Positions 43,134 to 52,221 of a DNA stretch of 64,000 bases are shown here, one piece after another. Location of the stretch: positions 607,090 through 671,089 of the forward strand of contig NZ_CM001977.1 in assembly GCF_000406165.1 (NCBI RefSeq). Direction: 5' to 3'. The position numbers and the translations under genes are program-made. This DNA is from Dickeya zeae NCPPB 2538. Lineage in GTDB: Bacteria; Pseudomonadota; Gammaproteobacteria; Enterobacterales; Enterobacteriaceae. How positions within the stretch are numbered: the first letter of the stretch is position 1; each line of letters opens with the position of its first letter. The notes beneath the pieces were generated by a model that saw only the letters and a list, made by a program, of their open reading frames with translations, did not search any database and was not told the DNA's origin.

Positions 43134-43610
43134 ATGAAACAATTTCCGATGACGTTGCGTGGTGCTGAAAAGTTACGCGAAGAGCTGGACTTCCTGAAGT
43201 CGGTGCGTCGGCCTGAAATTATCGCTGCGATCGCTGAGGCGCGTGAACATGGCGATTTGAAGGAAAACGCGGAATACCATGCGGCCCGTGAGCAGCAAGG
43301 GTTCTGTGAAGGCCGGATTCAGGAAATTGAGGCCAAGCTGTCTAATGCTCAGGTCATCGATGTCACCAAAATGGCGGCCAATGGTCGCGTGATCTTTGGT
43401 GCTACGGTGACGGTCATGAACCTGGATACGGAAGAAGAGCAAACTTACCGTATCGTGGGTGACGATGAGGCTGATTTCAAACAGAACCTGATTTCTGTGA
43501 ATTCGCCGATTGCCCGTGGCCTGATTGGCAAAGAAGAAGATGATGTGGTGACGATCAGCACGCCGGGTGGCGTGGTGGAGTACGAAATTCTGAAGGTTGA
43601 ATACCTCTGA
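43134..43610 (+). CDS. greA: Transcript cleavage factor GreA
   Basis: Rescues backtracked RNA polymerase by stimulating transcript cleavage. The 158-residue protein has the N-terminal coiled coil with the acidic tip AREHGDLKENAEYHAAREQQ and a C-terminal FKBP-like domain ending GGVVEYEILKVEYL. AGAGG precedes the ATG. The upstream gap to dacB (265 bp) should hold the promoter. Confidence 0.98.
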   Translation: MKQFPMTLRGAEKLREELDFLKSVRRPEIIAAIAEAREHGDLKENAEYHAAREQQGFCEGRIQEIEAKLSNAQVIDVTKMAANGRVIFGATVTVMNLDTEEEQTYRIVGDDEADFKQNLISVNSPIARGLIGKEEDDVVTISTPGGVVEYEILKVEYL

Positions 43611-43654
43611 TAACGGTGAGCAAACAAGACGCCAGTCTGGATTGTAAAGAAAGG

Positions 43655-43679
43655 AAAAAGGCCGATATCGGCCTTTTTT
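43655..43679. terminator. Bidirectional terminator greA/yhbY
   Basis: AAAAAGGCCGAT and ATCGGCCTTTTT form a 12-bp perfect palindrome with A and T tracts on either side, placed between convergent greA and yhbY. Confidence 0.88.
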
Positions 43680-43735
43680 CTCACCAGCGGGTCATGGAAC
43701 CTTGCGGTGAAACAAGGTAACCTGAACCGAAAATG

Positions 43736-44029
43736 TTAACGAGGCAACACAATCTTGCGCTCTTTTGACGCACGATAGAGCACCAGAGTGTGGCCGATGA
43801 CCTGAACGTTGCTGGCGCCGGTTTCACGCAGAATGGCATCGACAATCAACCCTTTGGTTTCACGATCTTCGGTAGCGATTTTCACCTTGATCAGTTCGTG
43901 ATGCTCCAGAGCCTGTTCGATTTCAGCCAGTACACCTTCGGTGAGGCCGTTGTTGCCCAGCATGACGACTGGTTTTAACGGATGAGCCAGGCCTTTCAGG
44001 TGCTGTTTTTGTTTGTTACTCAGATTCAT
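43736..44029 (-). CDS. yhbY: CRM-domain RNA-binding protein YhbY
   Basis: A 97-residue CRM-domain protein associated with pre-50S ribosomal particles. It starts MNLSNKQKQHLKGLAHPLKP and has the RNA-binding GNNGLTEGVLAEIEQALEHH loop region and a basic end. Divergent from rlmE, convergent with greA, as in E. coli. Confidence 0.96.
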   Translation of the reverse strand: MNLSNKQKQHLKGLAHPLKPVVMLGNNGLTEGVLAEIEQALEHHELIKVKIATEDRETKGLIVDAILRETGASNVQVIGHTLVLYRASKERKIVLPR

Positions 44030-44187
44030 TGTCTTTTTTGCTTAGGTTAGGATTGAAAACGGACCATTCTACCGCCATCTCATGATTATCACCAATCCGG
44101 CTATACTGATTGGCTATCGTTGAGCGCTGTTGTCCGCTGCTGGCATCTTAATTAACACTAGTTAGAAAAATCATAGTTGGAAAATCG

Positions 44188-44817
44188 ATGGCTAACAAAA
44201 AGCGTTCTGCAAGTTCCAGTCGCTGGTTGCAGGAACACTTTAGCGATAAATATGTACAGCAGGCGCAGAAAAAGGGGCTTCGCTCGCGCGCTTGGTTTAA
44301 ACTTGATGAAATACAGCAAACGGACAAGCTGTTTAAACCCGGTATGACCGTGGTAGATCTGGGGGCGGCGCCAGGCGGATGGTCGCAGTATGTCGTCAGT
44401 CAGATCGGTGGAAAAGGGCGCATTATCGCGTGTGATCTTTTACCGATGGATCCTATTGTCGGAGTCGATTTCCTTCAAGGGGACTTTCGTGATGAATTAG
44501 TGCTCAAAACCCTGTTGGAACGGGTTGGGGACGAAAAGGTTCAGGTGGTGATGTCTGACATGGCCCCGAACATGAGCGGTACGCCGGCGGTAGATATTCC
44601 CCGGGCGATGTATCTGGTTGAACTTGCATTGGATATGTGCCGGGATATATTAGCACCAGGTGGTAGTTTCGTAGTGAAAGTATTTCAGGGCGTGGGCTTC
44701 GATGAGTACCTACGCGAGATTCGCTCCCTGTTTACGACGGTAAAGATTCGTAAGCCAGATGCCTCCCGAGCCAGGTCCCGTGAGGTGTACATTGTAGCGA
44801 CAGGCCGTAAACTATAG
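44188..44817 (+). CDS. rlmE: 23S rRNA (uridine-2552-2'-O) methyltransferase RlmE (FtsJ)
   Basis: Heat-shock methyltransferase acting on U2552 of the 50S A loop. The 209-residue Rossmann protein has the SAM site VVDLGAAPGGWSQYV near residue 57 and the catalytic K-D-K-E set: Lys in RSRAWFKLDEI, Asp in VMSDMAPNMSGT, Lys in GGSFVVKVFQG and Glu near the C terminus in REVYIV. Precedes ftsH by 47 bp, as in E. coli. Confidence 0.97.
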   Translation: MANKKRSASSSRWLQEHFSDKYVQQAQKKGLRSRAWFKLDEIQQTDKLFKPGMTVVDLGAAPGGWSQYVVSQIGGKGRIIACDLLPMDPIVGVDFLQGDFRDELVLKTLLERVGDEKVQVVMSDMAPNMSGTPAVDIPRAMYLVELALDMCRDILAPGGSFVVKVFQGVGFDEYLREIRSLFTTVKIRKPDASRARSREVYIVATGRKL

Positions 44818-44864
44818 TACCCTGACGCTATTCTTTAACACAGATGTAATATGAGGTTAATCCC

Positions 44865-46817
44865 TTGAGTGACATGGCGAAAAACCTGATTCTCTGGTTG
44901 GTCATCGCAGTTGTGCTGATGTCCGTATTCCAGAGCTTTGGGCCCAGCGAGTCGAATGGCCGTAGGGTGGATTATTCAACCTTTTTGACTGAAGTGAATC
45001 AGGATCAGGTCCGTGAAGCGCGCATCAATGGGCGCGAGATCAATGTTGTCAAAAAAGACAGCAGCCGTTACACCACGTACATCCCTGTCAACGATCCTAA
45101 ACTGCTGGATAACCTTCTGACCAAAAACGTAAAAGTGGTTGGTGAGCCGCCGGAAGAACCGAGCCTGTTAGCGTCGATCTTCATCTCCTGGTTCCCCATG
45201 CTGTTGCTGATTGGCGTCTGGATTTTCTTTATGCGCCAGATGCAGGGCGGAGGTGGCAAAGGTGCCATGTCGTTCGGTAAAAGCAAGGCACGGATGCTGA
45301 CTGAAGATCAGATTAAAACCACGTTCGCCGATGTGGCGGGCTGTGATGAAGCCAAAGAAGAAGTTGCCGAGCTGGTCGAATACCTGCGCGAACCAAGCCG
45401 TTTTCAAAAGCTGGGCGGTAAAATTCCGAAAGGCGTACTGATGGTTGGCCCGCCGGGGACCGGTAAAACCTTGCTGGCGAAAGCCATTGCGGGTGAAGCC
45501 AAGGTGCCATTTTTCACCATTTCGGGTTCCGACTTTGTGGAAATGTTCGTCGGTGTCGGTGCTTCGCGCGTAAGAGACATGTTTGAACAGGCCAAGAAAG
45601 CCGCGCCTTGTATCATCTTTATCGATGAGATCGACGCTGTGGGCCGTCAGCGTGGTGCAGGTTTGGGTGGTGGTCACGATGAACGTGAACAAACGCTGAA
45701 CCAGATGCTGGTTGAAATGGATGGTTTCGAAGGTAACGAAGGTATTATCGTTATCGCCGCGACTAACCGTCCTGACGTACTGGACCCGGCGTTGTTGCGT
45801 CCCGGCCGTTTTGACCGTCAGGTTGTGGTCGGCTTGCCGGATGTGCGTGGCCGCGAACAGATTCTGAAGGTTCATATGCGTCGTGTGCCGCTGTCGCCAG
45901 ACATCGATGCTTCCGTTATCGCTCGCGGTACGCCGGGTTTCTCCGGTGCCGATCTGGCCAACCTGGTCAATGAGGCAGCATTGTTTGCCGCTCGTGGCAA
46001 CCGTCGTGTGGTGTCTATGGTGGAATTCGAAAAAGCCAAGGACAAAATCATGATGGGGGCGGAACGCCGCTCTATGGTCATGACCGAAGCGCAAAAAGAA
46101 TCCACGGCGTATCACGAAGCTGGGCATGCCATTATCGGGCGTCTGGTGCCTGAGCATGATCCGGTACACAAAGTGACAATTATTCCGCGTGGCCGTGCGC
46201 TAGGGGTGACGTTCTTCCTGCCAGAAGGCGATGCTATCAGCGCCAGCCGTCAGAAACTGGAAAGTCAGATTTCTACACTGTACGGCGGTCGTCTGGCTGA
46301 AGAGATCATCTATGGGCCGGAACATGTTTCTACCGGTGCGTCCAACGATATTAAAGTGGCGACGTCTATTGCGCGTAACATGGTAACGCAGTGGGGCTTC
46401 TCTGAAAAACTGGGGCCATTGCTGTACGCGGAAGAGGAAGGCGAAGTGTTCCTCGGCCGTTCTGTTGCTAAAGCCAAGCACATGTCGGATGAAACCGCAC
46501 GCATCATCGATCAGGAAGTGAAGGCGTTGATCGAACGTAACTATCAGCGTGCCCGTGAGTTGCTGATGGCTAATATGGACGTCCTGCACTCAATGAAAGA
46601 CGCATTGATGAAGTATGAAACTATCGATGCGCCGCAAATTGACGATCTGATGTCTCGCAAGGATGTTCGCCCACCGGCTGGTTGGGAAGATCCGACACCG
46701 GGTAATAACTCTTCCTCGTCTGATAATGGCGGTACACCTAAAGCGCCGACAACGGCGGATGAACCCCATACTCCAACGTCGGGCAATACGATGTCTGGGC
46801 CGTTGAACGACAAGTAA
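44865..46817 (+). CDS. ftsH: ATP-dependent zinc metalloprotease FtsH
   Basis: Membrane AAA+ protease that degrades LpxC, sigma-32 and unassembled membrane proteins. 650 residues from the TTG at 44865, or 647 from the ATG at 44874. GAGG lies 9 bp before the TTG but 18 bp before the ATG, favouring the TTG start. Two N-terminal membrane helices flank a periplasmic domain. Walker A is GPPGTGKT, the second region of homology contains TNRPDVLDPALLRPGRFD, and the zinc site is HEAGH. The C-terminal tail is low-complexity. Confidence 0.98.
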   Translation: MSDMAKNLILWLVIAVVLMSVFQSFGPSESNGRRVDYSTFLTEVNQDQVREARINGREINVVKKDSSRYTTYIPVNDPKLLDNLLTKNVKVVGEPPEEPSLLASIFISWFPMLLLIGVWIFFMRQMQGGGGKGAMSFGKSKARMLTEDQIKTTFADVAGCDEAKEEVAELVEYLREPSRFQKLGGKIPKGVLMVGPPGTGKTLLAKAIAGEAKVPFFTISGSDFVEMFVGVGASRVRDMFEQAKKAAPCIIFIDEIDAVGRQRGAGLGGGHDEREQTLNQMLVEMDGFEGNEGIIVIAATNRPDVLDPALLRPGRFDRQVVVGLPDVRGREQILKVHMRRVPLSPDIDASVIARGTPGFSGADLANLVNEAALFAARGNRRVVSMVEFEKAKDKIMMGAERRSMVMTEAQKESTAYHEAGHAIIGRLVPEHDPVHKVTIIPRGRALGVTFFLPEGDAISASRQKLESQISTLYGGRLAEEIIYGPEHVSTGASNDIKVATSIARNMVTQWGFSEKLGPLLYAEEEGEVFLGRSVAKAKHMSDETARIIDQEVKALIERNYQRARELLMANMDVLHSMKDALMKYETIDAPQIDDLMSRKDVRPPAGWEDPTPGNNSSSSDNGGTPKAPTTADEPHTPTSGNTMSGPLNDK

Positions 46818-46862
46818 GACAAATATGGTGTGACAGTCCTCATCTGGGCTGCCAATTCCCTC

Positions 46863-46887
46863 AAACCCCGGCTTGCCGGGGTTTTTT
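46863..46887 (+). terminator. Terminator of ftsH
   Basis: AAACCCCGGC-TT-GCCGGGGTTT followed by TTT, 46 bp after the ftsH stop and before folP. Confidence 0.9.
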
Positions 46888-46930
46888 ACTCCAGAAGGGC
46901 GCACTGACCAAACGCACTGAGATACAGAAC

Positions 46931-47764
46931 ATGAAATTGAACGCGCGCGGATTAACGCTAGATCTCTCCTGTCCCCAGGTTATGGGGATCCTGAATGTCA
47001 CCCCTGATTCCTTTTCTGATGGCGGTAAGCACAATACTCTAAACGCTGCACTGATCCATGCTGAGCAGATGATCTCCGCGGGTGCGACTTTCATCGATGT
47101 TGGTGGTGAGTCTACCCGCCCTGGCGCTGATGAAGTCAGCACACAAGAGGAGTTGGATCGCGTTGTGCCAGTGGTGGAAGCGCTGGCCCAACGTTTTGAA
47201 ACCTGGATTTCAGTCGATACGTCTAAACCGGAAGTGATCACTGCCAGTGCACAGGCGGGTGCCCATCTGATTAATGACATTCGGGCGCTCAGAGAGCCAG
47301 GGGCGCTGGAGGCTGCGGTAGCCACAGGTTTGCCTGTGTGCCTGATGCATATGCAAGGGTTACCAAAAACCATGCAACACACGCCGCATTATGATGATGT
47401 TGTGGGTGAGGTTATGGAATTTTTTGAGCATCATATTGCCCGCTGTACCGCTGCTGGCATGCCACGCGAACAGTTATTGCTGGATCCCGGGTTCGGGTTC
47501 GGCAAGAATTTGCAGCACAATTATCGACTGCTGGGACGTCTGGAAGACTTACACCAATTTGGCTTACCGCTATTAGTTGGCATGTCCAGAAAGACCATGA
47601 TTGGGCAACTGCTGGGTGTCCCGCCGCTTGAGCGGGTTTACGGGAGTGTGGCGTGTGCGGTGATTGCCGCCATGAAAGGCGCCCATATTATCCGCGTCCA
47701 TGATGTGAAAGCGACGGTGGATGCGATACGTGTAGTCGAAGCAACTCTATCAGCGAAGGAATAA
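46931..47764 (+). CDS. folP: Dihydropteroate synthase FolP
   Basis: Condenses p-aminobenzoate with the pterin pyrophosphate in folate synthesis; the sulfonamide target. The 277-residue TIM barrel has the signatures MGILNVTPDSFSDGG and FIDVGGESTRPGA, with the pterin-binding DPGFGFGKN further on. Eight bases separate it from glmM, so the two are co-transcribed. Confidence 0.97.
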   Translation: MKLNARGLTLDLSCPQVMGILNVTPDSFSDGGKHNTLNAALIHAEQMISAGATFIDVGGESTRPGADEVSTQEELDRVVPVVEALAQRFETWISVDTSKPEVITASAQAGAHLINDIRALREPGALEAAVATGLPVCLMHMQGLPKTMQHTPHYDDVVGEVMEFFEHHIARCTAAGMPREQLLLDPGFGFGKNLQHNYRLLGRLEDLHQFGLPLLVGMSRKTMIGQLLGVPPLERVYGSVACAVIAAMKGAHIIRVHDVKATVDAIRVVEATLSAKE

Positions 47765-47772
47765 CAACAAAT

Positions 47773-49110
47773 ATGAGTAGCCGCAAATATTTTGGCACCG
47801 ATGGTATTCGGGGCAAGGTGGGCGACCTGCCGATTACACCCGATTTCGTACTGAAATTGGGTTGGGCTGCCGGTAAGGTACTGGCACGTCACGGCTCCAG
47901 AAAGATCATTATCGGCAAGGATACCCGTATCTCGGGTTATATGTTGGAGTCTGCGCTCGAAGCTGGTTTGGCTGCCGCAGGGCTGTCAGCATCATTCACC
48001 GGCCCGATGCCAACCCCTGCCGTGGCGTATCTTACCCGGACTTTCCGCGCAGAGGCTGGCATCGTTATTTCAGCGTCCCATAACCCTTACTACGATAACG
48101 GCATCAAGTTCTTTTCGATTGACGGCACCAAGTTGCCGGACGAAGTAGAAGAGGCGATCGAGGCGGAAATGGAAAAACCGCTGACTTGCGTAGAATCCGC
48201 CGAATTGGGTCGGGCAAGCCGTATCGTCGATGCTGCTGGGCGGTATATTGAGTTCTGTAAAAGTACGTTTCCGAGTGAACTGAGTCTTAATGGCCTCAAA
48301 ATCGTGGTGGATTGTGCGAATGGCGCGACCTATCACATTGCGCCCAGCGTATTGCGAGAGTTAGGTGCCAAGGTGATCGCGATTGGGTGTGAGCCTGATG
48401 GGGTGAACATCAATGAGCAGTGTGGCGCGACCGATGTGACCCAACTTCAGGAACGCGTACTGTCTGAAAAGGCTGATGTGGGTCTGGCGTTTGATGGTGA
48501 CGGTGATCGTCTGATTATGGTTGATCACCAGGGTAACAAAGTGGATGGCGACCAGATCCTCTATATTATTGCGCGTGAAGCGTTGCGTCAGGGCCAGCTC
48601 CGTGGTGGTGCGGTCGGCACGCTGATGAGTAACATGGGGCTTGAGGTAGCGCTAAAACAGCTTGGTGTGCCGTTTGCCCGCGCTAAAGTGGGTGACCGCT
48701 ATGTTCTGGAACTGATGCAGTCAAAAGGCTGGCGGCTGGGGGCGGAGAATTCAGGCCACGTTATCCTGCTGGATAAAACGACGACGGGTGATGGAGTTAT
48801 CGCAGGCTTGCAGGTGCTGACGGCGATGGTTCGCAACCACATGAGCTTGCATGACCTGTGCAGCGGTATGAAACTATTCCCGCAAATACTGGTGAATGTT
48901 CACTTTTCCGGTGAGGGTGACCCGTTGGAAAGCGATGCGGTGAAACAGGCGACTCAGGATGTGGAAACACAACTGGCAGGCCGTGGCCGGGTGTTGCTGC
49001 GTAAGTCGGGTACGGAACCGCTAATCCGTGTGATGGTGGAAGGGGAAGATGAGGCGACCGTGACACAGATGGCAAACCACATTGCGGATGCAGTAAAAGC
49101 CGCAGGCTAA
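47773..49110 (+). CDS. glmM: Phosphoglucosamine mutase GlmM
   Basis: Converts glucosamine-6-phosphate to glucosamine-1-phosphate for peptidoglycan and LPS. The 445-residue protein has the active-site phosphoserine loop SASHNPYYDNGIKFF (about residue 100), the metal loop FDGDGDRLIMVD and the phosphate-binding RKSGTEPLIRVM near the C terminus. Follows folP. The 294-bp gap to secG (49111-49404) shows no gene and no clear terminator. Confidence 0.98.
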   Translation: MSSRKYFGTDGIRGKVGDLPITPDFVLKLGWAAGKVLARHGSRKIIIGKDTRISGYMLESALEAGLAAAGLSASFTGPMPTPAVAYLTRTFRAEAGIVISASHNPYYDNGIKFFSIDGTKLPDEVEEAIEAEMEKPLTCVESAELGRASRIVDAAGRYIEFCKSTFPSELSLNGLKIVVDCANGATYHIAPSVLRELGAKVIAIGCEPDGVNINEQCGATDVTQLQERVLSEKADVGLAFDGDGDRLIMVDHQGNKVDGDQILYIIAREALRQGQLRGGAVGTLMSNMGLEVALKQLGVPFARAKVGDRYVLELMQSKGWRLGAENSGHVILLDKTTTGDGVIAGLQVLTAMVRNHMSLHDLCSGMKLFPQILVNVHFSGEGDPLESDAVKQATQDVETQLAGRGRVLLRKSGTEPLIRVMVEGEDEATVTQMANHIADAVKAAG

Positions 49111-49404
49111 ACGGTAACGCGACAGACTGAAATGGTGGCAAGGGGCGGATACCCTTGCCGCCACTCTGGCAAATGTGTGAACCACTGAGTAATCAGTATT
49201 TTCCAGTCTTTTTCTCCAAGGCGCTGTTTTTTTCCTCAATCGGTTAATGGGCGCCAAATTACCCTTGCGTACATCCGAGGCTTTAGTTAGTATTCAGACC
49301 CGCTTTATAGGGGATGCTGCTCATCCTGTTGCGGATAGTCGCGGGTGAACCGCAAGAATTAGCGATGCCTTGCCGAATGGTGAGGATACATAACGGGTAC
49401 AACT

Positions 49405-49740
49405 ATGTACGAAGCTCTTCTGATAATTTTCCTGCTGGTAGCAATTGGCCTTGTTGGTCTTATCATGCTGCAGCAAGGTAAAGGTGCAGATATGGGAGCG
49501 TCGTTCGGAGCAGGTGCTTCCGCTACGCTGTTTGGTTCTAGCGGTTCCGGCAATTTCATGACCCGAATGACGGCGCTGTTTGCCACGCTGTTTTTCGTAC
49601 TCAGTCTGATTCTGGGTAATATGAGTTCTGACCACAGCAAAAAAAGCAGTGGCTGGGATAACCTGAGTCAGCCGGCAGCTGCTGAAAAAGCAGACCAGCC
49701 TAAAGCACCAGCTGCACCGTCGAGCGATATTCCTAAATAA
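49405..49740 (+). CDS. secG: Protein translocase subunit SecG
   Basis: Accessory subunit of the SecYEG channel. The 111-residue protein has two membrane helices (ALLIIFLLVAIGLVGLIMLQ and MTALFATLFFVLSLILG) joined by GADMGASFGAGASATLFGSS, then an Ala/Pro/Lys tail. It precedes tRNA-Leu by 50 bp, as in E. coli. Confidence 0.97.
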   Translation: MYEALLIIFLLVAIGLVGLIMLQQGKGADMGASFGAGASATLFGSSGSGNFMTRMTALFATLFFVLSLILGNMSSDHSKKSSGWDNLSQPAAAEKADQPKAPAAPSSDIPK

Positions 49741-49790
49741 TCGCAGACGTTTCATCAACGAAAATGTTGATGATAAAAACAAATTGTGAT

Positions 49791-49877
49791 GCCGAGGTGG
49801 TGGAATTGGTAGACACGCTACCTTGAGGTGGTAGTGCCCGATTGGGCTTACGGGTTCAAGTCCCGTCCTCGGTACCA
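49791..49877 (+). tRNA. leuU: tRNA-Leu (GAG)
   Basis: An 87-nt class II tRNA with encoded CCA: starts GCCGAGGTGGTGGAATTGG, anticodon stem-loop CTACCTTGAGGTGGTAG (GAG), a long variable arm and T loop GGTTCAAGTCC. It corresponds to E. coli leuU downstream of secG. Confidence 0.96.
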
Positions 49878-49936
49878 ATCCTATAGATAACTTGCATTTT
49901 AGCGGTTGTCAGCGTAGTATTTGCCACGTTTTCGGA

Positions 49937-50013
<77 letters not shown>

Positions 50014-50149
50014 CTTAACTTCCCAGAAAAGTTTTTTTTCAAATAAACTGTTTTGCATCAAACGTATTGTTTACGGTGAATTTTGAAAGAATACTTGATG
50101 GTAGTTATACCGCAGCAGTTTGCGGTAAATAGGGTCCAGTTGCATAAAG

Positions 50150-50171
50150 CCCCGATATATCGGGGTTTTTT
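50150..50171 (+). terminator. Terminator between metY and rimP
   Basis: CCCCGATA-TATCGGGG palindrome followed by TTTTTTG. In E. coli such leader terminators separate metY from rimP and take part in NusA autoregulation; the equivalence is inferred from position. Confidence 0.85.
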
Positions 50172-50231
50172 GTTATCTGACAGCAGAATTACTGGGCTAT
50201 TAAGCCCTTTTTTTATGTCTTGGGGGTGGGC

Positions 50232-50684
50232 TTGTCCACATTAGAACAAAAGTTAACAGAGATGATTTCGGCACCTGTTGAAGCCCTGGGCTATGAGCTG
50301 GTGGGCATTGAGTTCATCCGGGGACGCCAGTCGACACTGCGTATCTATATTGATAGTGAAGATGGTATCACTGTTGATGATTGTGCTGATGTTAGCCACC
50401 AGGTCAGTGCGGTATTGGATGTTGAGGATCCCATATCCGTTGCCTATAACCTGGAAGTGTCGTCACCGGGCCTGGACCGGCCGCTTTTTACTGCTGCACA
50501 TTACGCGCATTTTGTGGGTGAAGAGGTGAGTCTGGTACTGCGCATGGCGGTTCAGAATCGCCGTAAGTGGCAAGGTATTATCAAGTCTGTCGAAGGTGAG
50601 ATGATTACCGTAACAGTGGAAGGCAAAGATGAAGTGTTCGCGCTGAGCAATATCCAGAAGGCGAACCTGGTACCCCACTTTTAA
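50232..50684 (+). CDS. rimP: Ribosome maturation factor RimP
   Basis: 30S subunit maturation factor. The 150-residue protein starts STLEQKLTEMISAPVEALGY after a TTG at 50232, preceded by GGGGGTGGG; the same unusual TTG start is known for E. coli rimP. TTG/GTG codons at 50220-50228 are in frame but would leave no ribosome site. It ends NIQKANLVPHF and precedes nusA by 21 bp. Confidence 0.95.
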   Translation: MSTLEQKLTEMISAPVEALGYELVGIEFIRGRQSTLRIYIDSEDGITVDDCADVSHQVSAVLDVEDPISVAYNLEVSSPGLDRPLFTAAHYAHFVGEEVSLVLRMAVQNRRKWQGIIKSVEGEMITVTVEGKDEVFALSNIQKANLVPHF

Positions 50685-50705
50685 AGTTTGGATGAGGCAA
50701 CTAGG

Positions 50706-52196
50706 ATGAATAAAGAGATTCTGGCTGTTGTTGAAGCGGTTTCCAATGAAAAAGCCGTGCCGCGCGAAAAGATTTTTGAAGCGCTGGAGACTGCGCTGGC
50801 GACAGCGACCAAGAAAAAATACGAGCAGGAAATTGATGTTCGTGTTTGCATCGACCGTAAAACCGGCGATTTCGATACTTTCCGCCGTTGGCTGGTCGTC
50901 AACGAAGTGACCCAGCCAACACGTGAAATCACGCTGGAAGCGGCGCAATTCGAAGAACCAAGTATTGATCTGGGTGGTTACATCGAAGATCAGATCGAAT
51001 CCGTGACTTTCGACCGCATCACCACGCAGACCGCTAAGCAAGTTATCGTACAGAAAGTGCGTGAAGCTGAGCGTGCGATGGTGGTTGATCAGTTCCGTGA
51101 GCAGGAAGGCGAAATTGTTACCGGTGTAGTGAAGAAAGTGAACCGCGATAACATCACGCTGGATTTGGGCAGTAATGCTGAAGCGGTGATCGGTCGTGAA
51201 GATATGCTGCCGCGTGAAAACTTCCGCCCAGGTGACCGTATTCGCGGTGTATTGTACGCCGTTCGTCCGGAAGCGCGTGGCGCGCAGTTGTTTGTGAGCC
51301 GTTCCCGCCCTGAAATGCTGATTGAACTGTTTCGCATCGAAGTGCCGGAAATCGGTGAAGAAGTCATTGAAATCAAAGCCGCTGCCCGCGACCCGGGTTC
51401 CCGCGCTAAAATCGCGGTTAAAACCAACGACAAGCGTATCGACCCGGTCGGTGCGTGCGTAGGGATGCGTGGTGCGCGTGTTCAGGCCGTATCCAGCGAA
51501 CTGGGCGGCGAGCGTATCGACATAGTCCTGTGGGATGACAATCCGGCACAGTTCGTGATTAATGCTATGGCACCGGCTGATGTGGCATCCATTGTGGTTG
51601 ATGAAGACAAACACACCATGGATATCGCGGTTGAGGCGGGTAACCTGGCTCAGGCTATCGGCCGTAACGGTCAGAACGTGCGTCTGGCTTCCCAACTGAG
51701 TGGCTGGGAACTGAACGTGATGACCATTGAGGACTTGCAGGCCAAACATCAGGCCGAAGCCCATGCTGCTATCGATATTTTCACCAAACATCTGGATATC
51801 GACGAAGAGTTCGCCACCGCACTGGTTGAAGAAGGCTTCTCTTCACTAGAAGAGCTGGCTTATGTCCCCATGCATGAGCTGCAGGAAATCGATGGATTAG
51901 ATGAAGAAACCATCGAAGCATTGCGTGAACGTGCGAAAGCGGCGCTGACTACACTGGCTCTGGCGAATGAAGAGAACCGTGGCAACGGTCAGCCGGCAGA
52001 AGATTTGCTCAATTTATCTGGTCTGTCCCGTGAGCTGGCGTTTAAACTAGCAGCTCGTGGTGTTTGCACGCTGGAAGATCTTGCTGAGCAGGGCGTCGAT
52101 GACCTGGCAGATATCGAAGGGCTTAATGAAGAACAAGCCGGTGAGCTGATTATGGCCGCACGTAATATCTGTTGGTTTGGTGGCAGTAACGAATAA
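50706..52196 (+). CDS. nusA: Transcription termination/antitermination factor NusA
   Basis: RNA polymerase elongation factor. The 496-residue protein has an N-terminal RNAP-binding domain, an S1 domain (VTGVVKKVNRDNITLDLGSN), two KH domains (the second with AQAIGRNGQNVRLASQLSG) and two acidic C-terminal repeats (about 360-425 and 435-495), as in gammaproteobacteria. ATG at 50706. Middle of the rimP-nusA-infB operon. Confidence 0.98.
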   Translation: MNKEILAVVEAVSNEKAVPREKIFEALETALATATKKKYEQEIDVRVCIDRKTGDFDTFRRWLVVNEVTQPTREITLEAAQFEEPSIDLGGYIEDQIESVTFDRITTQTAKQVIVQKVREAERAMVVDQFREQEGEIVTGVVKKVNRDNITLDLGSNAEAVIGREDMLPRENFRPGDRIRGVLYAVRPEARGAQLFVSRSRPEMLIELFRIEVPEIGEEVIEIKAAARDPGSRAKIAVKTNDKRIDPVGACVGMRGARVQAVSSELGGERIDIVLWDDNPAQFVINAMAPADVASIVVDEDKHTMDIAVEAGNLAQAIGRNGQNVRLASQLSGWELNVMTIEDLQAKHQAEAHAAIDIFTKHLDIDEEFATALVEEGFSSLEELAYVPMHELQEIDGLDEETIEALRERAKAALTTLALANEENRGNGQPAEDLLNLSGLSRELAFKLAARGVCTLEDLAEQGVDDLADIEGLNEEQAGELIMAARNICWFGGSNE

Positions 52197-52221
52197 CGAA
52201 CTGTAGCAGGAAAGGAACAGC

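Noticed and set aside
50463..51791. 442-codon open frame antisense to rimP/nusA
   Set aside because: Shadow frame; both sense genes are certain.
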